A DNA stretch of 60,025 nt from Candidatus Zipacnadia bacterium (GCA_029820945.1 JALGUJ010000015.1:1-60025), one strand, 5' to 3'; positions 1 through 10,100 are shown, counted from the first letter of the stretch. The notes: generated from the letters alone by a model not told the origin. Translations and numbers: made by a program.

Positions 1-2028
1 TTCCGGCTGATGTACGCGCCGGACTTCGAGGCCAACAACGATCCCGAAAGCGCCTACTACGTGCACGGCGGCCGGGCCTACACCTTCGACCTGAACATCA
101 CCGACCTGCTGGTGGCGGGCGAGAACGCGCTGAGGCTGGAGCACGGCCAGCGGGCGGAGGACTTCCGGCCCGCGCAGATCGTGGACCTGCGCATCGCCGT
201 GCAGGAGCCGCCGGAAACCGAGGCCGGCCGCGTCGGGCCGCCCACCGGCCCGCTGCCCTTCATCGCGCCCGATCAGGACCACCGGGAGGACTACCAGGCC
301 ACCTGCACGCCGGCCGGCGGGATCACGGTGACGGTCGGCGGCCGGCAGTACGCCTTCGACTCCGAGTTCAGCCACGAGCGCGGCGACTGGAACGTGCTTC
401 GCGGCGCCGGCGAGGCCGAGGGAGAGGAAGGCTGGGCACCGGAGGTAGGGATGGTCGAAGGCGGCTTCGTCGTGAACGCGACGGCGGCCGACTATACCCT
501 CGAGCGCCGCGTGTACCCGCGCGAGGAGCACATCGCGGTCGAGGACACCATCACGAACACCTCGGGCCGCGACATCGCGCTGCTGCAGCGCCACAGCACC
601 AGCGCCGAGGGCGTCACCGACCTGTACCTGTCGGGACTGCGCCCACCCACGAAGACCGGGAGCAGCCATGAGCCCAGCAACCCGACCGTGCTACTCGTCC
701 ATGACGACGGCCAGGTCGGCGTCATGCCCAGCGACGACGTGCTGCGCCTGCACTCCTTCGTGTATTGCCAGGATGGCCGGGCCGGGATCCGCGACTATGA
801 CGGGGCCCTGGCGGCCGGCGCGACCGAGACCTACCGGTGGGAGATCTACCCCAGCGCCGAGACGGGGTACTACCAGATGATCAACGCGATCCGCCGCGTG
901 CAGGGCGTCAACTTCGAGATCCCCGGCGGCTTCGCGTTCATCAACCCGCGCGAGCCGTTCGTGTCCATGAGCGACGAGGAGCTGGGGGCGTGGCTGGACA
1001 GCAAGAACGCCGACTACGTCGGCCTATCCATCACCGTGCCCAAGTACAAGGGGCGGCCCACGCACGGGACTGCCTTCCTGGAGGTCGATCACACCGCCAA
1101 GAGGGAGTTCGCCGACCGCATCCGCCGCGTCAGGCCCGGGACGAAGGTGCTGATCTACTTCCACTGCTTCATCGACGTAACCGACGACGCGCCCGAGGAG
1201 TTCGCCGAGTGCCGCACCCTCGCGCCCGACGGCAGCCAGCGCGTATACAACGAGAGCCGCGACTACCTGCGCATGTACTTCCCGACCGAGGACAACGCGT
1301 ACGGCGAGGCCATGCGCGAGTTCGTGCGCATCATTCTCGAAGAGATCGGCGCCGACGGGGTCTACTGGGACGAGCTGTCGCAGAGCCGCTACGCCTATCA
1401 CTACGGCGAGCCGTGGGACGGCCGTAGCGCCGACGTCGATGACGAGTCGCTGACCATTGCCCGCAAGAAGACCTCGGTGTCGCTCATCAGCCAGCCCTTC
1501 CGGCTGTCGCTGGCGCAGGAGATCCTCGACCGCGCGATCATGATCGGCAACGGCGCGCCGATGACCCGGACCATGACCGGCCTGCACTTCCCGCGCTTCA
1601 TCGAGACCGGCTCGGTCAGCAACCTGCTGCGCGGGCAGCTCTACACGCCCATCGGTCTCGGCGACCACCTCTCCGAGCGCTCCACGCAGGACTGCGTCAA
1701 CGGGATGCGCCGCCACCTGAACTACGGTTCGCTCTACTACTTCTACCACGACCAGGTCGTGGTGGACCACCCGTCGATCACCGAGCAGATGTTCCCCTGC
1801 ACACCTATCGAGCTGCACGAGGGCTACATCATCGCCGAGGAGCGCATCCTGACCAACACCTCCGGCAACTTCGGCTGGGGCGATGACAGCGAGTTCGACG
1901 TGCACGTCTACGGCCCGGACGGGTTGGAAGTGGACGACTTTGAGGCGCCCATCGTCGAGCGTGACGGCGCGCGCTACGTCGAGCTGCGCCTGCCACGCGA
2001 GTACATGGCGGCGATCGTGCGGCGCTGA
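1..2028 (+). CDS. Glycosidase-like TIM-barrel protein, 5' truncated by window edge
   Basis: The reading frame is open to base 1 (codons Phe-Arg-Leu precede the first Met at base 10), so the true start lies outside the window. About 675 residues are visible. The first 300 are rich in beta strands and look like a jelly-roll followed by a larger sandwich, as in many glycoside hydrolases. The second half has barrel-type strands ending in DYVGLSIT, VLIYFHCFID and GADGVYWDE (around residue 455). The WDE acidic pair sits at a strand end, where such barrels carry catalytic residues. A short beta domain closes the protein. I do not recognise a CAZy family; the catalytic role is inferred from fold-like features only. 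A sulfatase starts 174 bp downstream on the same strand, which suggests a role in breaking down sulfated glycans. Confidence 0.6.
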   Translation, partial: FRLMYAPDFEANNDPESAYYVHGGRAYTFDLNITDLLVAGENALRLEHGQRAEDFRPAQIVDLRIAVQEPPETEAGRVGPPTGPLPFIAPDQDHREDYQATCTPAGGITVTVGGRQYAFDSEFSHERGDWNVLRGAGEAEGEEGWAPEVGMVEGGFVVNATAADYTLERRVYPREEHIAVEDTITNTSGRDIALLQRHSTSAEGVTDLYLSGLRPPTKTGSSHEPSNPTVLLVHDDGQVGVMPSDDVLRLHSFVYCQDGRAGIRDYDGALAAGATETYRWEIYPSAETGYYQMINAIRRVQGVNFEIPGGFAFINPREPFVSMSDEELGAWLDSKNADYVGLSITVPKYKGRPTHGTAFLEVDHTAKREFADRIRRVRPGTKVLIYFHCFIDVTDDAPEEFAECRTLAPDGSQRVYNESRDYLRMYFPTEDNAYGEAMREFVRIILEEIGADGVYWDELSQSRYAYHYGEPWDGRSADVDDESLTIARKKTSVSLISQPFRLSLAQEILDRAIMIGNGAPMTRTMTGLHFPRFIETGSVSNLLRGQLYTPIGLGDHLSERSTQDCVNGMRRHLNYGSLYYFYHDQVVVDHPSITEQMFPCTPIELHEGYIIAEERILTNTSGNFGWGDDSEFDVHVYGPDGLEVDDFEAPIVERDGARYVELRLPREYMAAIVRR

Positions 2029-2202
2029 CAGGTGCCGTTCGGCAGCCGTTGGGAGAGGTGTATCTTCAGATGCGTCCCCCGGTTGTCGTTGGCAGTGGCT
2101 CCTGGTGCTATCGTCGCTGGGGTCGCCACGCAGGTCCCACGGCGCCCGGAGCGAAGCATGGCGTACAGCTCCACAGACATGGCACCCGGAGAGTGATGGG
2201 CT

Positions 2203-3546
2203 ATGCCCGCCGACCGCCCCAACATCATCATCATCTACACCGACGACCTCGGCTACGGCGACCTGTCGTGCATGGGCGAGACGCACGTGCGCACGCCGCA
2301 CCTGGACACCCTCGCCGAGTCCGGGATCCGCTTCACCGACTGGTACTCCAACTGCGCGGTGTGCTCGGGCTCGCGCGCGTCGTTGATGACCGGCCAGTAC
2401 CCTGACCACGCCGGCGTGAACGGCGTGTTGCCCGGGAACCGCGAGTCCGAGGGCCTGCCCGACGGCAAGCCAACGATCGCCTCGGCGCTGCGCGAGGAGG
2501 GCTACCGCACCGCGCTGTTCGGCAAGTGGCACCTCGGCGTGACGCCGCGCTCGCAGCCACACAACTTCGGCTTCGACGAGTGGTTCGGCTTCCTCGCCGG
2601 CTGCATCGACTACTACTCGCACCTGTTCTACTACATGCAGAGCCGCGGCGTGGACCCGCTGCACGACCTCTGGGAGAACGGCGAGGAGGTCTGGCGCAAC
2701 GGCGAGTACATGACGGATATGATCACGGAGCGCTCCGTGGACTACATCCGCGAGTGCGCCCGCGACGGCGACCCGTTCTTCCTCTACACCTCCTACAACG
2801 CCCCACACTACCCCATGCACGCGCCGGAGGAGTACGTCTCCCGCTTCGATCACCTGCCCTGGGACAAGCAGATCATGGCGGCGATGATTGCGGGGATCGA
2901 CGACGGCGTGGGCGAGATCGTCGCCGCGCTGGAGGAGGCAGGGATCGGCGAGGAGACCTTCATCTTCTTCTCCTCCGACAACGGCCCGTCGCGGGAGACG
3001 CGCAACTGGATGGATGGCACGAGGGACCCCTACTACGGCGGCACCACGGGCGGCCTCAAGGGCCACAAAGGCACGCTCTGGGACGGCGGCATCCGCATGC
3101 CCGCCATCATGAGCTGGCCCGGAACCATCGAGGGGGGCCGGGTGTCCGACGAGATGGGGATCATGATGGACGTGTTCCCGACCGTGCTGGAGGCGGCCGG
3201 CGGCGACCCGTCGCGCTACGACCTCGACGGCGTCTCACTTCTGGACATGGTCGCCGATAGTGGCGATAATCCGCACGACTGGATCGCGTGGCGCCTGGGC
3301 GGCCAGCGCGCCATCCGCCGCGGCGACTGGAAGCTGGTGCTGGGCGGGACCTTCCGGGACTCCGACGAGACGCCGCCGGAGGTCTGGCTGTCGAAGATCA
3401 CGGATGACTTCAGCGAGACCACCAATCTCGCTGACGAGAACCCGGATGAGGTCTGGTACCTGCGCGAGATCCTCGACCCGTGGGCGGAGGAGCAGGACCG
3501 CCTAATCCGCGAGCAGCGGGCGGAGTTCGACGCGAGGGGGGGATAG
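2203..3546 (+). CDS. Arylsulfatase-family sulfatase with variant CSGSR active-site motif
   Basis: A 447-residue sulfatase that should hydrolyse sulfate esters, probably on a glycan. It opens with PNIIIIYTDDLGYGD, whose Asp14-Asp15 pair provides calcium ligands. The formylglycine box reads C54-S-G-S-R58 followed by ASLMTG. Type I sulfatases normally have C-x-P-S-R or C-x-A-x-R, so Gly replaces the Pro/Ala. GKWHLG, SSDNGPSRE and GHKGTLWDGG are also present, as expected for the family. No signal peptide is visible, so it is cytoplasmic or exported by a route I cannot see. The ATG at 2203 is preceded by a GGAGAG about 11 bases upstream. It lies between a glycosidase-like gene and the GRE pair on the same strand. 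Sulfatase identity is secure; the substrate is unknown. Confidence 0.93.
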   Translation: MPADRPNIIIIYTDDLGYGDLSCMGETHVRTPHLDTLAESGIRFTDWYSNCAVCSGSRASLMTGQYPDHAGVNGVLPGNRESEGLPDGKPTIASALREEGYRTALFGKWHLGVTPRSQPHNFGFDEWFGFLAGCIDYYSHLFYYMQSRGVDPLHDLWENGEEVWRNGEYMTDMITERSVDYIRECARDGDPFFLYTSYNAPHYPMHAPEEYVSRFDHLPWDKQIMAAMIAGIDDGVGEIVAALEEAGIGEETFIFFSSDNGPSRETRNWMDGTRDPYYGGTTGGLKGHKGTLWDGGIRMPAIMSWPGTIEGGRVSDEMGIMMDVFPTVLEAAGGDPSRYDLDGVSLLDMVADSGDNPHDWIAWRLGGQRAIRRGDWKLVLGGTFRDSDETPPEVWLSKITDDFSETTNLADENPDEVWYLREILDPWAEEQDRLIREQRAEFDARGG

Positions 3547-3562
3547 CGGCGGCCTTTGTGTG

Positions 3563-3583
3563 CGACGGGCGTCTCGCCCGTCG
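3563..3583. repeat. Intergenic palindrome A
   Basis: A perfect 9-bp inverted repeat, CGACGGGCG and CGCCCGTCG, with loop TCT, lies in the gap between the sulfatase and the GRE gene. There is no T-tract, so it is not a classic terminator. It belongs to the set of similar short hairpins scattered between genes in this window. Confidence 0.7.
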
Positions 3584-3668
3584 GCCGTTAGTCGTGACCG
3601 TAAGTCTTCCCGAGCCACGGACATTATTGCCGGTCGGCCGTGGAGCGTGCTGGAAGACGAGAAACGAC

Positions 3669-3690
3669 GCACGGGCGGGGACGCCCGTGC
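3669..3690. repeat. Intergenic palindrome B
   Basis: A perfect 9-bp inverted repeat, GCACGGGCG and CGCCCGTGC, with loop GGGA. The 10-mer GCCACGGACA occurs at 3614-3623 and again at 3689-3698, overlapping the right end of this hairpin, so palindromes A and B sit in one composite repeat block upstream of the GRE gene. It could also form a hairpin in the 5' leader of that mRNA. Confidence 0.7.
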
Positions 3691-3736
3691 CACGGACAGG
3701 ACGATCCGTCTCGACCGAATGCAGGGAGACCTACCC

Positions 3737-6022
3737 ATGGCAACAACCGTCGATCGAAGGACCGACGCCCTCCCGCATCCCGTCGGCCCACCGGGCCTGT
3801 CGGCGTGGTCGCGGGCGCTGCGCGAGGACGTGCTCGCGGACGGGAACTCGTTCGACGAGCGCTGCGTGATCATGGCCGAGAGCTTCCGTGAGACCGAGGG
3901 CGAGCCGCACCGGCAGGTTCGCGTGGCGAGGGCCGTCGCGCACCTGTTCGCGGAGATGCCCGTGCGCATCCGCGAGGGCGAGCGGCTGGTGGGCTGGCAC
4001 CCGAACACGCACCCGGACGAGGCCCTCGCCGCGGAGATCGCCGAGGCGCGCGAGTACCTCGGCCGCCAGTACTGGCGCGGCTTCGTCTCCGAGGGGCACA
4101 TGGCGCCCGACTACCCGACCGTTTGCGGGCAGGGCCTCGACGGCATCCTCCGGCGCCTCGACGATGCGTCGGAGGCACTGACGCCCGGCGACCCCGAGAC
4201 GCCGGCGAAGCAGCGCTTCTACCAGGCCGCGCGCATCGCGCTGCAGGGCTTCCAGCACCTCATCGAACGCTACGCCGATCTCGCGGCGCAGATGTCCCGG
4301 CAGGCCGACGACCCGGCCTGGGCGGCGGACCTGCGCGAGATCGAGCGCGTCTGCCGGCACATCGCGCACGAGCCGCCGCGCAGCTTTCGCGAGGCGATCC
4401 AGCTCGGCTGGTTCATGTTCCTGGGGGTCGCGCTGGAGAACGCCCAGCACCACCACTGCTTCGGCCCCGGGCGGCTCGACCAGTGGCTGTGGCGCTTCTG
4501 GGAGGCCGAGCGCGACGCCGGCACGCTCGACGAGAACCTCGCGGAGGACCTACTGGCTCAGCTTCTGATCAAGTGCAACGAGTTCCAGGGCCCGTCAATG
4601 AGCGCGGTTATCCTGGTCATCGGCGGCCGCAGGCCCGACGGCTCAGACGCGACCAACGAGCTTTCGTTCCGCATTCTGGACCTGGCGGACCGGGTGCAGA
4701 TGTACTTCCCGGGCATCGATATCTCGTGGCACGCCGACATCGACGACGACTTCATGCGCCGCGCGGCGGCGCTGCTGCGCAACGGCAAGGGCCAGCCCTC
4801 GTTCTTCAACTCCGACGTGATCGTGGCGGGCCTGGTGCGTCACGGCGTGCCCTTCGAGCACGCGGTCGATCATCTGCCCAGCACCTGCACCGAGACCTCC
4901 ATCATGGGCCGCTCCAACCCGCACGTTGCCTGGCCTTACGTGAACGTGGCGATGTGCCTGGAGTACGCGCTCTTCGGGGGCGTGCACCCGGAGAAGGGCC
5001 ATGCGGAGGACTTCGCGACGGACGTCGGCCTGCGCCTGCACGACCCGCCCGAGGGCTGGCGGCGAGCCTGCGGGCGGATGGTCGATGGTGAGCCGCAGAC
5101 GTATGCCGAGCTGCACCAGGCCTTCATGGCGGTGCTGCGCCACGCCGTGGACGGCGCGATCATCCAGTGCAACCGCGACCTCTACCTGCAGTCGATCCAC
5201 CGGCCCTTCCCGCTGCTGTCCTGCCTGATCGAGGGCTGCATCGAGAGCGGTCGCAACATGTCGGACGGCGGGGCGCTCTACAACTTCATCCAGCCGGAGG
5301 CGGTCGGGGTCTCGAACGCCGTGGACGGCCTCGCCGCCGTCCAGACGCTGGTCGAGGAGCAGGGACGCTACACGCTGGACGACTTCCGCTCGGCGATACG
5401 CAACGACTTCGAGGGCCGTGAGGACCTGCGCCGCGCGATCGAGCGCGACTGCCCCAAGCACGGCAATGATGAGCCGATGTGCAACCGGCTCTTCGGCGAG
5501 GTCGCGGGACGCTGGTGCGATTTCATCGAGGGGCACACGAACTACCTCGGCGGGCCCTTCTTCCCGGGCTTCCTGGGCTGGACGGTCTGGATCAGCTACG
5601 GGGAGAAGACGCCGGCGACGCCGGACGGGCGCCCGGCGGGCGAGCCGCTGGCGAACTCGATCATGAACTGCACGGGCGTGACGACGCGCGGCTTCCCGTC
5701 GCTGGTGCGCTCGATCACCGATGAGTTCGACCACTCCCGCGGGCTGGGCGGGACGACCTGCAACGTGCGCTTCCAGGCGAACGTGCTGGACACCGACGAC
5801 GGCGTGGATGCGCTCAAGGGCATCACGGAGGCCGCGCTGGAGATGGGGGCCTACCAGCTCCAGTACAATCTCGCCTCGACCGCGGCCATGCGGGCGGCCC
5901 AGGAGTGTCCGGACGAGAACCGCGATCTGCTCGTGCGCATCGGCGGGTACCTGGTGCCCTTCGTGCTGCTCTCGCCCAAGGCGCAGGAGGAGGTCATTGC
6001 GCGCGAGGAGCTGGGCTGGTGA
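3737..6022 (+). CDS. Glycyl radical enzyme of the dehydratase/lyase type, substrate unknown
   Basis: A 761-residue glycyl radical enzyme. The C-terminal radical loop reads RIGGYLVPF, with Gly737 as the predicted radical residue, followed by the usual helix SPKAQEEVIARE. The active-site loop is S-T-C384-T-E386-T-S. Cys384 fits the thiyl-radical cysteine and Glu386 the general base of the GCVE motif in diol dehydratases, choline lyase and related enzymes, but the flanking Gly and Val are both Thr. SFREAIQLGWF and GPGRLDQWLW are family-typical. I chose ATG 3737 over an in-frame ATG at 3560 because GGGAG lies just upstream and the protein has family length. The stop overlaps the activase start by 4 bases. 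It should be cytoplasmic and oxygen-sensitive. The reaction is probably water, sulfite or amine elimination, or another C-X cleavage; the substrate cannot be read from sequence. Confidence 0.92.
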   Translation: MATTVDRRTDALPHPVGPPGLSAWSRALREDVLADGNSFDERCVIMAESFRETEGEPHRQVRVARAVAHLFAEMPVRIREGERLVGWHPNTHPDEALAAEIAEAREYLGRQYWRGFVSEGHMAPDYPTVCGQGLDGILRRLDDASEALTPGDPETPAKQRFYQAARIALQGFQHLIERYADLAAQMSRQADDPAWAADLREIERVCRHIAHEPPRSFREAIQLGWFMFLGVALENAQHHHCFGPGRLDQWLWRFWEAERDAGTLDENLAEDLLAQLLIKCNEFQGPSMSAVILVIGGRRPDGSDATNELSFRILDLADRVQMYFPGIDISWHADIDDDFMRRAAALLRNGKGQPSFFNSDVIVAGLVRHGVPFEHAVDHLPSTCTETSIMGRSNPHVAWPYVNVAMCLEYALFGGVHPEKGHAEDFATDVGLRLHDPPEGWRRACGRMVDGEPQTYAELHQAFMAVLRHAVDGAIIQCNRDLYLQSIHRPFPLLSCLIEGCIESGRNMSDGGALYNFIQPEAVGVSNAVDGLAAVQTLVEEQGRYTLDDFRSAIRNDFEGREDLRRAIERDCPKHGNDEPMCNRLFGEVAGRWCDFIEGHTNYLGGPFFPGFLGWTVWISYGEKTPATPDGRPAGEPLANSIMNCTGVTTRGFPSLVRSITDEFDHSRGLGGTTCNVRFQANVLDTDDGVDALKGITEAALEMGAYQLQYNLASTAAMRAAQECPDENRDLLVRIGGYLVPFVLLSPKAQEEVIAREELGW

Positions 6023-6924
6023 AGGGCTTCCGCGAGGTAGAGGGCACCATCTTCGACATCGACGAGACGGCGATCCACGACGGTCCGGGCGTGCGCATGA
6101 CCGTCTATCTCAAGGGCTGCCCGCTGAGCTGCGCCTGGTGCCACAGCCCCGAGTCGCAGTCGCCGGAGCCCGAGGTCGTGTGGTATCAGACGCGGTGCAT
6201 CAAGTGCGGTGCCTGCGTCAACGCCTGCCCGGAGGGCCTCCGGATGCTGGGGATCATCGCGCCCGAGGAGCGGGCGCGCTGCACGATGTGCGGCGCGTGC
6301 ATCGAGGCCTGCCCGGCGCGGGCGCGGGAGATCTGCGGGCGCACGGTCACGGCCGGGAAGGTCGCCGCTCAGGCGGAGCGCCTGCGTCCCTTCTTCGCGC
6401 ATACCGGCGGCGGCGTGACCCTCACCGGCGGGGAGCCTACGGCGCAGCCCGACTTCGCCCACGCCATCGCGCATCTCTGCCGCCGCGCCGGCGTCCATGT
6501 GGCGCTGGAGACCTGCGGCTACGCGCCATGGCAGACCATCGAGCGCCTCGCCGAGGCCGTGGACCTGTGGCTGTATGACATGAAGCTGCCGGATTCCGCC
6601 GCCCACGAGCAGTACACCGGCGCCCCGAACGAGCGCATTATCGAGAATCTGCGGGCGCTGATCGACTCCGGCGCGGACGTGATCGTCCGCGTCCCCCTTA
6701 TTCCGGGAATCAACGACGACGATGAGACGATCCGCGCGATCGCCCGACTCGTCACAGAACTGGGTGCGGATCGCATCGACCTGCTGCCCTTCAATCCGGC
6801 CACCGGGGGGAAGTACTCCTGGCTGGGCCTGCCGGACCCGATGCCGGACGCGACCCGCCAGTCCGCGGAGCGGATCGCGGAGTTGCAGGCGATCTGCGCG
6901 GAGTGCGGGCTGGCGGTGGAGTGA
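6019..6924 (+). CDS. Glycyl radical enzyme activase (radical SAM)
   Basis: A 301-residue activase that installs the glycyl radical on the preceding enzyme using S-adenosylmethionine. The radical SAM cluster motif is C34-PLS-C38-AW-C41. It is followed by two ferredoxin-type 4Fe-4S motifs (CIKCGACVNACPEG and CTMCGACIEACPARA) within residues 60-110, an insert typical of activases of the dehydratase/lyase GREs and absent from pyruvate formate-lyase activase. TLTGGEP and ETCGYAPW are the usual downstream motifs. The start is GTG at 6019 in a GTGA overlap with the GRE stop, giving translational coupling; an in-frame ATG at 5905 lies inside the GRE gene and is rejected. The substrate is almost certainly the upstream GRE. 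Confidence 0.94.
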   Translation: MKGFREVEGTIFDIDETAIHDGPGVRMTVYLKGCPLSCAWCHSPESQSPEPEVVWYQTRCIKCGACVNACPEGLRMLGIIAPEERARCTMCGACIEACPARAREICGRTVTAGKVAAQAERLRPFFAHTGGGVTLTGGEPTAQPDFAHAIAHLCRRAGVHVALETCGYAPWQTIERLAEAVDLWLYDMKLPDSAAHEQYTGAPNERIIENLRALIDSGADVIVRVPLIPGINDDDETIRAIARLVTELGADRIDLLPFNPATGGKYSWLGLPDPMPDATRQSAERIAELQAICAECGLAVE

Positions 6925-7018
6925 ATGTCGTTCATGAGGGCCGCCGGAGGACGGCGACGGAGGAGCCGGCCCGAGGTCGGCGGGGGTGGGGCTGGTCCGG
7001 CGGCTCATTCGGCCGCTC

Positions 7019-7069
7019 GAACGACAACGGCGGGCGAGCAAGGAAGCTCGCCCCTCCTGAACGACAACG
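7019..7069. repeat. Palindrome C flanked by 11-bp direct repeats
   Basis: A perfect 8-bp inverted repeat (GGGCGAGC at 7032-7039, GCTCGCCC at 7046-7053, loop AAGGAA) lies between two exact copies of GAACGACAACG at 7019-7029 and 7059-7069. The arrangement resembles a short mobile hairpin with a target duplication, or a repeated regulatory block. It occupies the 216-bp gap after the activase gene; I see no other gene there. Confidence 0.75.
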
Positions 7070-7140
7070 ACAGCGACTGAGAGCACGGGCTCTATGCGTG
7101 CGCCCGTGGACGATGTTCCTGGTGTCGGGAGGGACCCACC

Positions 7141-10100
7141 ATGCCCCGCACACTTGCCATCGCCATCATCGGTCTGACCGTCGCGTCGGCGGCGTTCGCC
7201 GCTGAGCCGCGCGTACTGCTCATGGGCGGTGGGCACACGGCCTCCGCGCTCGAGGCGCTCGAGATTCCCTTTGAGCAGGCCACATGGCGCGACTACAAGG
7301 CGGGCCGCGTGAACGTGTTCGACTACACGGTCATCATCAGCGCGATGGACGCCGACCGCTCGCCCATTGGCGACTCGCCCACCAGGGTCCTGCGCTTCGT
7401 CGAGAGCGGCGGCGTCTTCCTCGGGATGCGAAACCGCAGGCTGGATCCGTGGTTGCCATCGCCGGTGAAGACCGACCGCTCGTACGAGTTCGGCGAGGTC
7501 GTCGAACCCGACCACCCGATCTTCCACCGGCCGCACGAGCTGACCCGGGAGCTGCTCGTGGATGTTCACGGTGGCAGCATCTACGACGCCTGGTATGACC
7601 TCGGCGGGGGCTGGCTGCCACTGATCAGCACCGGGAAGCAGCAGGGCTGGGACGAGGCGGAGGCCGCCAGCGACGGCGCGCACTACGGCCTCGTGGAGCT
7701 GCCGTACGGAGAGGGCCGCATCATCCTCTGCCAGATGATCCCCGAGCATCACTGGTTCGATGACTCCGCCGGCGAGGACTGCGCCGGGAGGCTGATGTTC
7801 GAGAACCTGGCCGCCTACGCCCTGTCGCTGTCACCGGACTGGCCGGAAGGTGAGAGCACCGTGCCGGAGAGCTACCGCCGCGACATCTCAGACCTGCTGC
7901 CCGCGCCGACCGCCGGCGGAAGCTGGCCGCTGGACGAGGATGGCTGGAGCTTCGAGTCCCGGGGGCAGTTCACCGGCGAGGCCGACCGCCGCAAGGTCTT
8001 CACCATCTCGCATCCGCACGAGCCCTCCGAGGCCGGCGCCTTCGGCCGCGTGAGCCGCACGGTCCCCGTCCCCGAGGAGGGCGGCTGCTATCTGCGCTTC
8101 TACGTCTCCGACGACTACTGCGGCGGCAATGACTACGAGTTTGAGGGCGACCGGCGCAGCGCGACCTTCGAGAACCGCAAGCGCGACATGCGCTTCTGCG
8201 AGGTGCTCGTGGACGGCGAGCGCGTCTGGGAGATGGACGTGCTGGGGCTGAACCCCCGCCCGGCGCAGCGCCGCTTCTACCTCGTGGACATCTCCAACGA
8301 GGTGCGCGACAGGGATGAGGTGACCGTGGCGCTGCAGGTGCGCGACCGGCAGGCCAGCGAGAAGCCCTTCGCGACCGACGTGTTCTGGGCCGGGGTCGAG
8401 CTCTTCCCCGGAATCCGCCGCATCGAGGCCCGGCAGATGGAGCCCAAGGGCTTCGCGCTCGCCGACGGCGCGATGGAGATCGCCGCCGACGCCGGCTCGT
8501 TGAGCCGCCGCTTCCTGGGCGAGAGCGGCTCGTACTACGCCGCCATCGCCCTGCGCGACGATCACACCGGCCAGTCGCGGCTGCGGCTGTCCGTGGAGGG
8601 CGAAACGGTCGGCGCTGTGCGGATGAGCGCCGATGACTTCGGCGAGTGGCGGGCGGTCTTCGGCCCGGCGCAGATCGACCGCGGCGACGAGATCCGCCTC
8701 GACGCGGCACGCGATGGCGGCGAGGCAGTGCGCATCGAGGAGATCGCGCTGCTGCCGCGCGGGCTGGTGGAGCGCCAGCCCGTGCGGCCACAGGTCGAGA
8801 TCGTCCAGCCGTGCTACCAGCCGCGAGATGAGCCCGCGCGCGCCTCGTTCACACTGACAGTCACCGAGCATGCGGGCGTCACGCGCACCGGAGAGGTCGC
8901 GACGCAGGGCCTGCCCTTCGCCCACGGCGTGCTGACCTCGCCCGAGCACGTCCGCGTGATCGATGCGTCCGGCGCCGAGGTGCCCGTCCAGGCCCGCGCG
9001 CTCAACCACTGGCCCGATGGCTCGGTAATGTTCGCGCTGGTGAGCTTCCCCGCGTCCGTCGAGGCGGAAGGGACCGCGCGGTACACCGTGGAGTTCGGGT
9101 CACAGGTGCGTTCGGCGGAGTTCCTCGGCCGGGTGCTGACGGTGAATCAGCAGGACGGGCGCATCGCCGTCAACACCGGGTCGCTGCAGGTCACGCTCAG
9201 CACGGAACGTGGCACGCTCTTCGAGAGCGCGCTGCTCGGCGGCACCGAGATGGTGGCGGGAGGAGAGCCCTGGGCGGCGGTGGTCACGGCGGAGGACGGG
9301 ACGGAGTACTCCTCCGCGCGGGCCGAGGTCACCGACGTGCAGATCATCGAGGAAGGTCCGCTGCGCGCGGTCATCCGCCGCATCGGGCGACACACCGCCG
9401 AGGACGGCTCGACGCTGCTGGAGTTCGACATGATCCAGGAGTTCTACGCCGGATCGCCTATGACGCGGCTGAGCTACGTCTTCACCCACAAGGAGGACTC
9501 CGAGACCGAGCGGATCCGCCGGGTGCGGCTGAACATGGCCTGCCCGTGGGCGGGCGACGACGCGCGGGCAGGCATCTGGGACAAGGTACCCGCGCGTATA
9601 AAGGGCCCGGCAAAGGAGTCGGCTTCGCTTCTCCAGCACGATCTTGACGCGATGACCATCACCGCCGGCACCGGGGGGCCGAGGGAAGAAGAGGGCCGCT
9701 CCGAGGGCTGGGCGCGGCTGCATGACGAGGTCGGGCTGGCGGTCACCACGCGGTGGTGGTGGGAGAAGTGGCCCAAGGGCGTGGAGGTCAGCTCCGACGG
9801 CATCGTGCTGGACCTGATCCCGCTCGACAGCCACACGCAGTTCAGCGACGGCCCCTTCGTGCTGTACCAGGGAGAGGCCATCACGCATGAGGTGCTGATC
9901 GGCTTGGAACCGGAGGGCGCGGACGCCGAATCGACCGACGTCTTCAGGGCCTTCCGCGACCGCCTGATCGCGGCGCCGGATCCTGAGTACGCGGTCGCGA
10001 CGCTCGCGCTGGGCGAGATGCCCCCCGAGAGCGAGCTGCTCTTCCCGCGCTACGAGGAGGCCATCGATGGGCTCTATGGGGGCTACATGGCCAAGCGCGA

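Noticed and set aside
1024..3066. A 680-codon minus-strand open frame opposite the sulfatase and the first gene
   Set aside because: It overlaps two well-supported plus-strand genes, has a composition of Ala/Val/His/Arg repeats typical of GC-rich antisense frames, and shows no domain motif.
6925..7140. A possible riboswitch or small RNA upstream of the PL26-like gene
   Set aside because: The only structure is palindrome C with its direct repeats; no conserved riboswitch core could be recognised by eye.
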